Below are positions 1-5,669 of a stretch of 8,142 nucleotides of DNA, in pieces. Where the stretch lies: assembly GCA_040757115.1 (NCBI GenBank), contig JBFLYA010000172.1, positions 1-8,142 of the forward strand, in the 5' to 3' direction. Numbering within the stretch: position 1 is the first letter of the stretch; each line of letters begins with the position of its first letter. Below the pieces are notes generated by a model. The model had not been told where the DNA came from. It did not search any database and was given only the letters and a program-made list of their open reading frames with translations. This stretch comes from a bacterium (lineage in GTDB: Bacteria; UBA9089; CG2-30-40-21; SBAY01). Position numbers and translations under genes: made by a program.

Positions 1-69
1 GTTGAGAAGATTTTCACATCCTTAATCCCCCGCCAGCGGCGGAGAAGGGAGAGTACGTCTTTAACCTTA

Positions 70-561
70 ATGCGGGGAGGTTTCTCTTCTAACCGCACAG
101 ATCGAATAATTGTGCTGAATAGTTACGGTAAAAGAAAGAATAAAGAAACAGGGGCTATATTTCTAAAACAAGCCTGTCCTTTCTATCCTTACAAGATTAA
201 CTATATCCTAACTGACAATGGAGCTGAATTTAGTTATAAAGCATTGCCAAAAGGAAAGAAGACCAAGAAAACTCACCCTTTTGACAAGATTTGTCAAGAA
301 AACAAAATACAACATAGAACTATCAAATTCAAACATCCTTGGACTAATGGAATGATGGAGAACTTCAATAAACGAATTAAGAAAAAAATATTGACACAAT
401 ATCTCTTTCAGAGTATAATAGAAATGAATGGTAAATTGATAGAGTTTATTAATGACTATAATATGAATAAAAGACTTAAATCTTTAAACTATAAAACACC
501 ATCTCAATATTTAAAAGAAATAAAAAATAGAGATTTAAAATTAATTAAAATTACCAACTAA
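70..561 (+). pseudogene. IS481-type transposase, 3' half (integrase core remnant)
   Basis: The C-terminal part of a DDE transposase of the IS481/rve integrase-core type. Visible landmarks are LTDNGAEF (second catalytic Asp), then KICQENKIQHRTIKF, then WTNGMMENFNKRIKKKI, where the Glu of the DDE triad sits, and a final NYKTPSQYLKE typical of the family's C-terminus. Intact members are roughly 300 residues or more and start with a helix-turn-helix. Here only about 163 codons are open, and convincing homology begins near residue 25 (NKETGAIFLKQ), so the helix-turn-helix and first catalytic Asp are gone. The first 20 or so codons read through repeat-like DNA (gctgaatagttac at 114-126 recurs near the window's right end). 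The copy should be unable to transpose by itself. It lies upstream of, and in the same direction as, the prenyl synthase. Family placement is confident; subgroup is not. Confidence 0.85.
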
Positions 562-562
562 C

Positions 563-596
563 GTATCGTTATTTAACACTTAGTTAGTTCACCACA
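563..596 (+). repeat. Probable right terminal inverted repeat of the IS481-type element
   Basis: Immediately after the transposase stop, the reverse complement of this stretch begins TGTGGTGAACTAACTAAG. This is the expected position for an insertion-sequence end and has the TGT opening common in this family. No matching left end is present in the window because the left side of the element is missing. The exact boundary is therefore a guess. Confidence 0.35.
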
Positions 597-610
597 GTCT
601 TCTATAACTT

Positions 611-639
611 TTGATGGCTGATTAATACTTACATATCAT
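611..639 (+). promoter_or_regulatory. Candidate sigma70 promoter ahead of the prenyl synthase
   Basis: TTGATG at 611-616, a 17-bp spacer and TATCAT at 634-639 fit a sigma70 promoter reading toward the gene at 730. It lies just outside the presumed end of the insertion sequence and leaves a leader of roughly 85 bases. No other good match was seen in the gap. The -10 differs from consensus at one position, so this is a moderate call. Confidence 0.4.
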
Positions 640-729
640 ATGCATGCGGGAGGAATGGTTTACATCCCCATATTTAAGATTACAATGTCCACTATCTTCT
701 TTAGTGGTGCACGAACATGAGAGAATGTT

Positions 730-1644
730 ATGGATATAGAGAAATATTTAGTATCAAAGAAAAATATAATAGAGGAGGCATTGGATTATTATTTGCCTAA
801 GGTTGATGAATATCCAAAGGTTATTCATGAGGCAATGCGCTATGGGGTTTTTTCAGGCGGGAAAAGAATAAGGGCTATTTTGGTGTTAACCGCAGGGGAA
901 TCGGTAGGTGGCAACAATAAAGGATTATTCCAGGCGGCGGCCGCTATAGAATTAATTCATGCTTATTCACTCATTCATGATGACCTGCCGGCTATTGATG
1001 ACGATGATTTTAGAAGAGGAAAACCCTCCTGCCATAAAAAATTTAATGAGGCAATCGCTATATTCACTGGTGATGCCTTACTTACTCATTCCTTTTACTT
1101 ATTGTCCAAAATTAAAAACTCACCTGCTCGGGTAATAAAAGTTTATGAAGAAATATCAAAGGCTATTGGCACATCCGGAATGATTGGCGGACAGGTGGTT
1201 GATATTGAATCTGAAGATAGTGAAATATTAGATGTTCCGACCCTTGAGTATATCCATACCCATAAAACAGGTGCTTTAATCTGTGCCGCCGTGAAGGTAG
1301 GAACTATCTTAGGTGGTGGAGATAAAAAACAATTACATTTATTAACTCAATATGGAGAACATATTGGTTTAGCTTTTCAAATTGTCGATGATTTATTAGA
1401 CCTTGAAGAAGGGATAAAGGGAAGAGACAGAAAAAGTGATTTAGTTAAGAAGAAATTAACCTACCCGGCGGTCTATGGTATTGAATCATCAAAAAAGCAA
1501 GTGACAATATTAATTGAATCTGCAATATCCTGTCTTAAGAATTTTAATCATAAGGCTGACCCGCTAAGGGCTATTGCTGAATTTATTGGTAGAAGAGGAT
1601 CTGTGATTCAGACAGTAGACTATAGACATCAGACCTCAGACTAA
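730..1644 (+). CDS. ispA: Short-chain trans-prenyl diphosphate synthase (farnesyl/geranylgeranyl type)
   Basis: A cytosolic isoprenoid synthase that condenses isopentenyl diphosphate onto an allylic diphosphate, giving farnesyl or geranylgeranyl diphosphate for quinone tails, undecaprenyl carriers and similar products. Motifs in order: FSGGKRIR (residues 41-48, substrate binding); HDDLPAIDDDDFRRGKP (83-99, the first Asp-rich motif in its bacterial form with four residues between DD and D); GGQVVDIES (153-161); FQIVDDLLD (216-224, the second Asp-rich motif); and KLTYPAVYG (242-250). The residues just before the first motif (HAYSLIH) match the IspA pattern, favouring a C15 or C20 product; chain length cannot be settled by eye. 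At 304 residues it is full length. The natural C-terminus (LRAIAEFIGRR) is followed by about 15 residues from repeat-like DNA, so the original stop seems lost. The ATG start has only a weak GAGA upstream. No isoprenoid gene is adjacent. Confidence 0.93.
   Translation: MDIEKYLVSKKNIIEEALDYYLPKVDEYPKVIHEAMRYGVFSGGKRIRAILVLTAGESVGGNNKGLFQAAAAIELIHAYSLIHDDLPAIDDDDFRRGKPSCHKKFNEAIAIFTGDALLTHSFYLLSKIKNSPARVIKVYEEISKAIGTSGMIGGQVVDIESEDSEILDVPTLEYIHTHKTGALICAAVKVGTILGGGDKKQLHLLTQYGEHIGLAFQIVDDLLDLEEGIKGRDRKSDLVKKKLTYPAVYGIESSKKQVTILIESAISCLKNFNHKADPLRAIAEFIGRRGSVIQTVDYRHQTSD
1609..1641 (+). repeat. Low-complexity CAGAC/TAGAC repeat forming the end of ispA
   Basis: A run of near-repeats of cagac, tagac and cagac-type words, interrupted by tat and ctc, that overlaps the last codons and nearly reaches the stop of ispA. 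It encodes residues beyond the normal end of the family, so it probably arrived by insertion or recombination at the 3' end of the gene. Confidence 0.5.
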
Positions 1645-1668
1645 AGCGGGCAGAAATTGCAGAAGAAT

Positions 1669-1722
1669 GTTGGAAGAGTTGGAAGTGTTGAAAGGGTTGA
1701 AGGAGTTGGAAGGGTTGAAAAC
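1669..1722 (+). repeat. 9-bp tandem repeat, six copies (gttggaagn/gttgaaggn)
   Basis: Six consecutive 9-bp units, each beginning gttgga or gttgaa: gttggaaga, gttggaagt, gttgaaagg, gttgaagga, gttggaagg, gttgaaaac. The period is regular and the strand strongly purine-biased. It follows the ispA stop by about 25 bp and is not part of a believable reading frame. Confidence 0.85.
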
Positions 1723-1732
1723 ATTTCCTTAA

Positions 1733-1756
1733 CTGACACTGACACTGTCACTGACA
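1733..1756 (+). repeat. 6-bp tandem repeat, four copies (ctgaca)
   Basis: Four adjacent copies of ctgaca, the third being ctgtca. The third unit also makes a small local palindrome (tgacactgtca). It follows the 9-bp array by only 10 bp and has no sequence in common with it. Confidence 0.8.
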
Positions 1757-1857
1757 TAGGTAAGGTTTATGAAAAATTCGGTGGTGTCTTAATCTAGCAT
1801 AAAGGTTAAAATAGTGTATAGGGTTCTGCAAAATAGGATTTGAGGGAGACAACAAAT

Positions 1858-1901
1858 AAATATCAAATATCAAATATTAAATATCAAATATAAATATCAA
1901 A
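1858..1901 (+). repeat. AT-rich array of atatcaa-type words
   Basis: Irregular tandem array of the words aatatcaa, atatcaaat and atattaa, very AT-rich, ending in aatgcaaaatt. Unlike its neighbours no inverted partner is seen nearby. Confidence 0.7.
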
Positions 1902-2036
1902 ATGCAAAATTACAAATCAAATTTCAAAGAGGAAGTAGCAGGGTTTCTCAAAGAGTTGGAGGAATTTGGTAATATCTTTGCTTCAAGTATTTTAACGCTG
2001 AAAGGAAAGAGATAATTTTACTGAACTTTGGCAAAG

Positions 2037-2126
2037 ATAGTTTATAGTTTATAGTTTATAGTTTATAGTTGATAGTTTATAGTTGAAGGACTATAAACTA
2101 TACACTATAAACCATAAACTATAAAC
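2037..2126. repeat. 7-bp tandem repeat with inverted partner (atagttt fold-back)
   Basis: Seven consecutive heptamers (atagttt, with atagttg as fifth and seventh copies) fill 2037-2085. After a 5-base gap, 2091-2126 carries the complementary words (ctataaac, actataaac, ataaac). The two halves can pair over most of their length, so the DNA or RNA can fold into a long AT-rich hairpin. It is not coding. Confidence 0.85.
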
Positions 2127-2268
2127 GAGTTTTGCATTTTGCTCTTTGGAGGAAATCCCTTTTGGACACCAAATCTGCATAGATTTCACTATTAGAGTTA
2201 TTTTCAGACACCACCAAAGCAAAAGTGTTTTCAAAACGATTTTCTGTTTTTCAATCGGTGAAAAATCG

Positions 2269-2452
2269 CCACCTGTGCGGTTAAATGTAAAATGGATAAT
2301 GTAAAATGAGAAATGTAAAATGAAAATGTATAACTGAAAGGTAATGAGTCTTGCGAAGTACTAAAATTTCCCATTTTTCATTTCCTATTTTACATTTTAC
2401 ATTTATTTTTCCTTTGCGTCTCTGCGATGAATTAGTCTAATCGCACAGGTGG
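2269..2452. repeat. Composite fold-back element: outer 15-bp inverted repeat, inner aatgtaaaatg arms
   Basis: The outer pair is ccacctgtgcggtta (2269-2283) and taatcgcacaggtgg (2438-2452), complementary at 14 of 15 positions. Just inside, the left arm (about 2283-2328) holds three aatgtaaaatg-like words and the right arm (about 2370-2405) holds their complements (cattttt, cattt, tattttacattttacattt). The middle is unique. The right side also contains tttgcgtctctgcg, a word that recurs in related form at the right end of the window. The structure resembles a small non-autonomous fold-back element; no target duplication was recognised. Confidence 0.7.
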
Positions 2453-2493
2453 AATTTTTTTGTAAGCTGATTAAACAGATTACATTTTTTATT

Positions 2494-2564
2494 GTAAGCG
2501 GATTGAACGGATTGAGCGGATTTTTTTTATTTCTTTTTCCGCTAAATCCGTTAAATCCGCTTAC
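2494..2564. repeat. Hairpin with 27-bp arms that ends the helicase fragment
   Basis: Arms at 2494-2520 and 2538-2564 are complementary at 25 of 27 positions around a 17-base T-rich loop. Each arm is itself built from near-repeats of ggatt(t/g)aac / gcgga words. A degenerate further copy (gtaagctgattaaacagatt) lies at 2462-2481. The outer end at 2564 coincides with the last base of the helicase remnant's stop codon, so this element marks the breakpoint of that gene. It could also act as a bidirectional terminator-like structure. Confidence 0.85.
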
Positions 2565-3229
2565 TAATCTTTATGTTCATCGGAAATCAAATCGGAACGG
2601 TAATAAAAAACGGTAATCTCGTTTTTAGCAAACGGCAGGACATTTTCGCGCTTCACGCTCTCGTAATCTCTCAAATTTTTAAGGTTTATCTTTGTGTTAA
2701 AGTTAAAGCTGTTAAATTCCTCAACATGATTTTTGAATTGGTCCAAAAGGTCATCGCGGTGAACCAAAAAGAGAATATCTCCTGTAAGCAATTCTTCTTC
2801 GGCAATAAGCTTGCCCAAAAGCTCAATAAGTTTAACGATAATCAGCGTCTTGCCCGAGCCGGTCGCCATCCAAAAGCTCATTCGGTTTATAAAATGTGCG
2901 AAAGGGATTTTTGAATCTATGGCGGGATAATCCTTATCATATTCTAAAAGATATTTTGCCGTCTTTTTGCCTTCCCTCTTTTTCAGGTCGTAATCAAAGT
3001 TTTCCCTAAAATCGTTGGTTTGATAGTGAACAAATAAACTCTGTTTGTCCGCTTTTTTGTCTTTAAAATAAAGCCATAAACCTTTGAGTGCGTTTTGAAG
3101 CCCTTCTTTTTGAAAATCAAAAAGCGTCTTGTCTTTTGAAAACCGCGCAAAATCAAACCCCTGCCATTTTGCCGGTAAGTTTTCAAAAGAAATATCATCT
3201 ACGATGTTTTGTAAGTATAAGTTACTCAT
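2564..3229 (-). pseudogene. Type III restriction (Res-like) DEAD/DEAH helicase, N-terminal fragment
   Basis: The first 221 residues of a superfamily 2 helicase of the kind found as the Res subunit of type III restriction systems, which uses ATP to translocate and cut DNA. Seen here: FDFQKEGLQ (38-46), a Walker A FWMATGSGKTL (119-129) and motif Ia DILFLVHRDDLLDQF (151-165). Intact relatives run to many hundred residues with a DEAH box, a second RecA domain and a nuclease domain, none of which is present. The last family-like residues are RSDLISDEHK; the next codons are Asp and a TAG whose final base is the first base of the 2494-2564 hairpin. The ATG start overlaps the end of the upstream gene (ATGAGTAA), so it was translationally coupled to it. 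It cannot be active as a nuclease. Family assignment is good; the precise subtype is inferred. Confidence 0.85.
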
Positions 3230-3924
3230 TCTTGTTTATACTTTTCTTTTCGAATTTATTTCCTATTTCTTGTTTGTTTTTCGGGTTTATTTCGGGTTTA
3301 TTTCGGGTTTTAGTTAAAACATATTTTGTTTTTCTGCCAGTTATTCCAATTTTTTGAAAATACCCATAGAGCATAAAGAATTTAAGTCAATAAGAGCCAT
3401 CCTATCTGTTATACCGAACATGCTTCTATACTCTTTATTCGTTACCTCTCCCTTCTCCTTAACATACATCACCACTTTTATCTGTCTTTCATTTAATCCC
3501 ATCTTTCTTAAATTTTCTTCTGTATAAATATCTTTATAAAAATAAACTAAAAACCCGCCAAATTCTTCTTTAAATTCTGGTTCAGGCAGTCCCGCCTTTT
3601 TACATTCATCAGTAATTTTAATAGTTCCTCTGCCCCATGCCTCTATCAACCCTGCTTTGAAAAACACATCTGCCAACAATTCATTTCTGGGATAAGATGA
3701 ATGGCTTTTCTTTAATTCATCAATCTTAATTTCTTTTGGAAGTGTTCCTACATTCCAGCAAATCTTCAAGCAATTTTTTTGAATCCTTTAAGCCAACAGG
3801 ATTGCCATTATCATCAACTCCGATTAGCAATCTTCCACCATCAGTATTTGCAAAGGCGCAAAATCCACTTAAGATATTCATCCCGCCAGGATAATTTAAA
3901 TTCGGTTGTCTGGGATTCTCTCAT
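3222..3924 (-). pseudogene. AlbA_2/RecG-like ATP-binding protein, internally deleted and frameshifted
   Basis: Remnant of a two-part protein with an N-terminal AlbA_2 (divergent AAA-4, DNA-binding) domain and a C-terminal GHKL-like plus winged-helix part. The ATG at 3924 gives MRESQTTEFKLSWRDEYLKWI. An extra base in the A run at 3860-3863 (plus strand) then shifts the frame, and the next frame gives FANTDGGRLLIGVDDNGNP and SKKLLEDL, the classic AlbA_2 core. Near 3760 it jumps, in a third frame, to WNVGTLPKEIK, HSSYPRNELLADVFFKAG and EAWGRGTIKI, which belong some 250 residues later in the family, so about 0.7 kb is deleted. The winged helix (ERQIKVVMYVKEKGEVTNKE) runs to 3350, where one base missing from an A run causes a stop at 3341. 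The shifted frame continues IGITGRKTKYVLT for 42 residues to TAA at 3222-3224, overlapping the helicase ATG. The start is preceded by AAAGGG, spacing 6, and lies 2 bp after the Bro-N stop. Confidence 0.85.
3281..3313 (+). repeat. 11-bp tandem repeat, three copies, inside the AlbA_2 gene tail
   Basis: tcgggtttatt, tcgggtttatt, tcgggttttag at 3281-3291, 3292-3302 and 3303-3313. The unit is not a multiple of three, so each copy is read in a different frame on the minus strand (encoding the tail around RNKPEINPK), and a gain or loss of one unit would shift the frame just before the helicase start. Confidence 0.7.
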
Positions 3925-3926
3925 AT

Positions 3927-4757
3927 TTATCCCTTTAATCTCTTTTGACTTTCTGGTTTCTCTAAATAATTATCTTTAGAGACGATAGATTTCTTTAATC
4001 TTCTTTCCAGCTGTCTGCGAGCATTACCAGCAATATCACCACCTGCTTTAGCATCTGCTTTCAATTTTGGCATGCCCATTGAATCTTCTACCTTATGAAT
4101 TTCAGTAGTAGCACGCTCACCAAGCATAGTAAAAATTAATTCCAGGTCATCCATATGGTCACGCAGATTTTCCCGCTTCAGTCCTTTTAATTCTTTATAT
4201 TGGCTTGGGGTTATATCAAATGTTGCTTTTGAGATTTCCGCAGTTAAGATTTCATAATCCTTCTGTTCCTGTGCCCCTCTTTTTTGCCATTCGTCTGTTA
4301 GTTCCTCACGGATGGCAATGCCCCGCATCCTCTTTTCAATCCAATCGTCAGAATAGCCCTTTAATTTATAAAGCATTCGTGTCCGTTTAGTTGCTAATTC
4401 AGGATTTTCTATCTCCTGCACCCGTTCGTAACCAACATGAGCTAACCATTTCTTAAACGGCTCGGCTTTTGGTGAAGGTATTGACTGGATAATCCGAAAA
4501 ACACCTTCTGTATTAGCGCAATCAGTTTCACGCATTTTTCCATCCGGCGCTTCCAATTTCAACCCGTGACAAAATGTCACGACTTCACTTCCTTCTTCTT
4601 TTAATCGCTGTTTCAATTTTCTCCAATAGGCGCCGGCATCGACACTATCTGTCAATGCTTCGCATACATCAGTAACCGAAAACCACCACTCGTTTTGATA
4701 AATGGTTTTTCTGATTTTTTTGCCCTTGAATAATGCTATTTTTGTTGTTGTTTCCAT
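3927..4757 (-). CDS. Bro-N family protein (phage antirepressor-like DNA-binding protein)
   Basis: A complete 276-residue protein with an N-terminal Bro-N domain, a DNA-binding fold known from baculovirus BRO and phage antirepressor proteins. Recognisable stretches are KGKKIRKTIYQNEWWFSV (11-28), LKLEAPDGK (66-74), TDCANTEGVFRIIQSIPSPK (78-97) and FKKWLAHVGYERVQEIENPE (101-120). The rest is helical and basic, including SDDWIEKRMRGIAIREELT (136-154) and GLKRENLRDHMDDLELIFTML (192-212). The start is fixed by GGAGG seven bases upstream of the ATG. It lies between the methyltransferase fragment (16 bp upstream) and the AlbA_2 remnant (2 bp downstream), so it was part of the restriction operon; relatives are often found inside restriction or mobile loci. 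It is the only intact gene of this unit. The likely role is DNA binding or regulation of the locus; the target is unknown. Confidence 0.88.
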   Translation of the reverse strand: METTTKIALFKGKKIRKTIYQNEWWFSVTDVCEALTDSVDAGAYWRKLKQRLKEEGSEVVTFCHGLKLEAPDGKMRETDCANTEGVFRIIQSIPSPKAEPFKKWLAHVGYERVQEIENPELATKRTRMLYKLKGYSDDWIEKRMRGIAIREELTDEWQKRGAQEQKDYEILTAEISKATFDITPSQYKELKGLKRENLRDHMDDLELIFTMLGERATTEIHKVEDSMGMPKLKADAKAGGDIAGNARRQLERRLKKSIVSKDNYLEKPESQKRLKG

Positions 4758-4764
4758 ATTTTTA

Positions 4765-4769
4765 CCTCC
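4765..4769 (-). promoter_or_regulatory. Strong Shine-Dalgarno site for the Bro-N gene
   Basis: GGAGG on the minus strand with seven bases (TAAAAAT) before the ATG. It fixes the start of the Bro-N gene and shows that this gene could still be translated although its upstream neighbour is broken. Confidence 0.8.
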
Positions 4770-4773
4770 ATTC

Positions 4774-5119
4774 CTACTCCCACCAAATCAATGGTTTAAT
4801 TATTTTATAATCCAAATCTTTGGTATTGATTTTTGTGCCGTCTTCAAACTCCACTTCATAATTCCACTCTTTTAGAGGGGTGGCAAACGAAGTTTGACGG
4901 GGTGTTCCTTCCCAGAAATTCAGAGGGGAATTCAACCGGCAAACTTCTGAAAATTCGGTCGGTTTTGACATAGTAAACCATCTGCGTTTTCCAAAAGAGG
5001 ATAACATCCTTCTCATCTGTATAAACCTTTTCGTAGATATTGTTGTGAAAAGGCGTTGAATTGAAATAGATTGAGCCGCTTTTAATAAAGTAGCGGCTGA
5101 AAAATGAGTAAAGTTTGTC
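4774..5119 (-). pseudogene. Probable type III DNA methyltransferase (Mod-like) fragment with a frameshift
   Basis: Reading minus from 5119 gives DKLYSFFSRYFIKSGSIYF, NNIYEKVYTDEKDVILFWK and YYVKTDRIFRSLPVEF, which I recognise by memory as the LY.FFSRYY ... W....YYVKT signature in the N-terminal part of large site-specific adenine methyltransferases of type III systems. This frame stops at 4856. The neighbouring frame then reads EWNYEVEFEDGTKINTKDL and YKIIKPLIWWE to the stop at 4774. One extra base in one of the C runs (plus-strand G runs at 4877-4880, 4899-4902 or 4925-4928) would join them. The gene has no beginning: its 5' side is replaced by the 64-bp repeat starting at 5120. The catalytic motifs (FxGxG, DPPY) are absent. 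An open frame with a TTG start at 5121 spans both parts but is only partly the true frame. Being broken seems certain; identity is moderate. Confidence 0.6.
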
Positions 5120-5183
5120 AACTGATAGGAATTTCCTTTGTGAATCTACAGATGAACGCAGATATTAGGATTTAAAAGAAGAA
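5120..5183. repeat. 64-bp direct repeat, left copy
   Basis: This 64-bp stretch (aactgataggaatttccttt ... ttaaaagaagaa) is repeated in the same orientation at 5907-5970 with only two mismatches. This copy abuts the broken 5' end of the methyltransferase fragment and is followed by another repeat-like string (cacgaattccacaaattaac). The 160 bases from here to the toxin stop contain no gene. Confidence 0.9.
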
Positions 5184-5345
5184 CACGAATTCCACAAATT
5201 AACGAATATTACTAATGAAGAAAAAATATAGGAATTCCCTTTAGTTTTTATTATCCTGATAATCTGCAGAAACCAGCGTCCTATTAACTTGAAAGGCTGT
5301 ATATCCTCCACTATGAGTAGGGGAGAAGTCCGCTGGATTGTTTTG

Positions 5346-5669
5346 TTAAGGGTTTTCCAGTTCTTCTCGATCTTGCAGTTTTCTTTTAATAGTCCGGGGA
5401 GCACGTGCACAATGGAAAAGTCCATACACAATAATCTGGCCATCTTTTATCATGTAATAAATACTATACGGAAATCTTCTGAGCAGACAGCGACGGAATT
5501 CTTTATAAACTTTCGGATAAAGCAATGGATTCCATCGAATTCCTCCAACACATGCATAAAATATCCGAAGAAATTCCTCCCCAAGTCCCGGTGATTTTGT
5601 TTCATACCATACATAAGCACCGATAATATCTTCCTCGATTTCAGGAAGAAAACGCAGTGGGTATATCAT
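5346..5669 (-). CDS. RelE/ParE-family toxin of a type II toxin-antitoxin pair
   Basis: A 107-residue protein with the RelE/ParE fold layout: a helical hairpin (EIEEDIIGAYVWYETKSPGLG, about 10-30), an Arg-rich strand (RRCLLRRFPYSIYYMI, 59-74) and the C-terminal HCARAPRTIKRKL (86-98), which matches the H.AR.PR.. ending common in this family. Members either cut mRNA on the ribosome (RelE-like) or poison gyrase (ParE-like); the sequence does not decide which. The ATG overlaps the antitoxin stop by four bases (ATGA), with AGGT in the antitoxin's last codons as ribosome site, so the two are translationally coupled. It appears complete. Cys87 stands where glycine is more usual. Confidence 0.87.
   Translation of the reverse strand: MIYPLRFLPEIEEDIIGAYVWYETKSPGLGEEFLRIFYACVGGIRWNPLLYPKVYKEFRRCLLRRFPYSIYYMIKDGQIIVYGLFHCARAPRTIKRKLQDREELENP

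Larger units (their letters stand above)
1645..2563. other. Gene-free spacer made largely of unrelated short repeats
   Basis: No convincing coding region on either strand across about 0.9 kb. The stretch is a succession of distinct repeat blocks, listed separately: a 9-bp purine-rich tandem, a 6-bp tandem, an AT-rich atatcaa array, a 7-bp fold-back, a composite aatgtaaaatg fold-back and a 27-bp-arm hairpin. Between them are unique AT-rich bases with stops in every frame. Another small link is ggtggtgtct (about 1780) and its near-inverse cagacaccacc (about 2205). No clear intrinsic terminator for ispA was seen. Confidence 0.8.

Noticed and set aside
1-69. Left end of the insertion sequence
   Set aside because: The first bases (reverse complement gatgtgaaaatcttctcaac) do not match the presumed right end in sequence or orientation. 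Only a small GC hairpin (30-42) is seen here.
1858-2126. CRISPR array
   Set aside because: Units are 7-10 bp, adjacent and without unique spacers; no cas genes in the window.
2494-2564. Simple intrinsic terminator
   Set aside because: The arms are long and imperfectly repeated internally, the T-rich run is in the loop and not after the stem, and it sits at a gene breakpoint, so I list it as a repeat.
2573-3357. Plus-strand open frames opposite the helicase fragment
   Set aside because: They are antisense shadows with no family resemblance, no ribosome sites and Phe/Lys-rich composition.
3341-3360. Programmed ribosomal frameshift at the A run near 3350
   Set aside because: The sequence before the run (TTC AAA AAA TTG) is a poor slippery heptamer, and the gene has other lesions; a plain mutation or read error is simpler.
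3341-3769. Open 142-codon frame as a complete gene with a TTG start
   Set aside because: It starts in the middle of a known domain order, has no ribosome site, and native sequence continues on both sides in other frames.
4774-5121. Open 115-codon frame as an intact small protein
   Set aside because: Only its last third or so looks native. The recognisable methyltransferase-like sequence (FFSRYF, YYVKT) lies in the neighbouring frame, so it is a broken gene and not a small protein.
5165-5594. Open frames overlapping the toxin region on both strands
   Set aside because: They run antisense to or out of frame with the toxin and include repeat DNA; no protein-like features.
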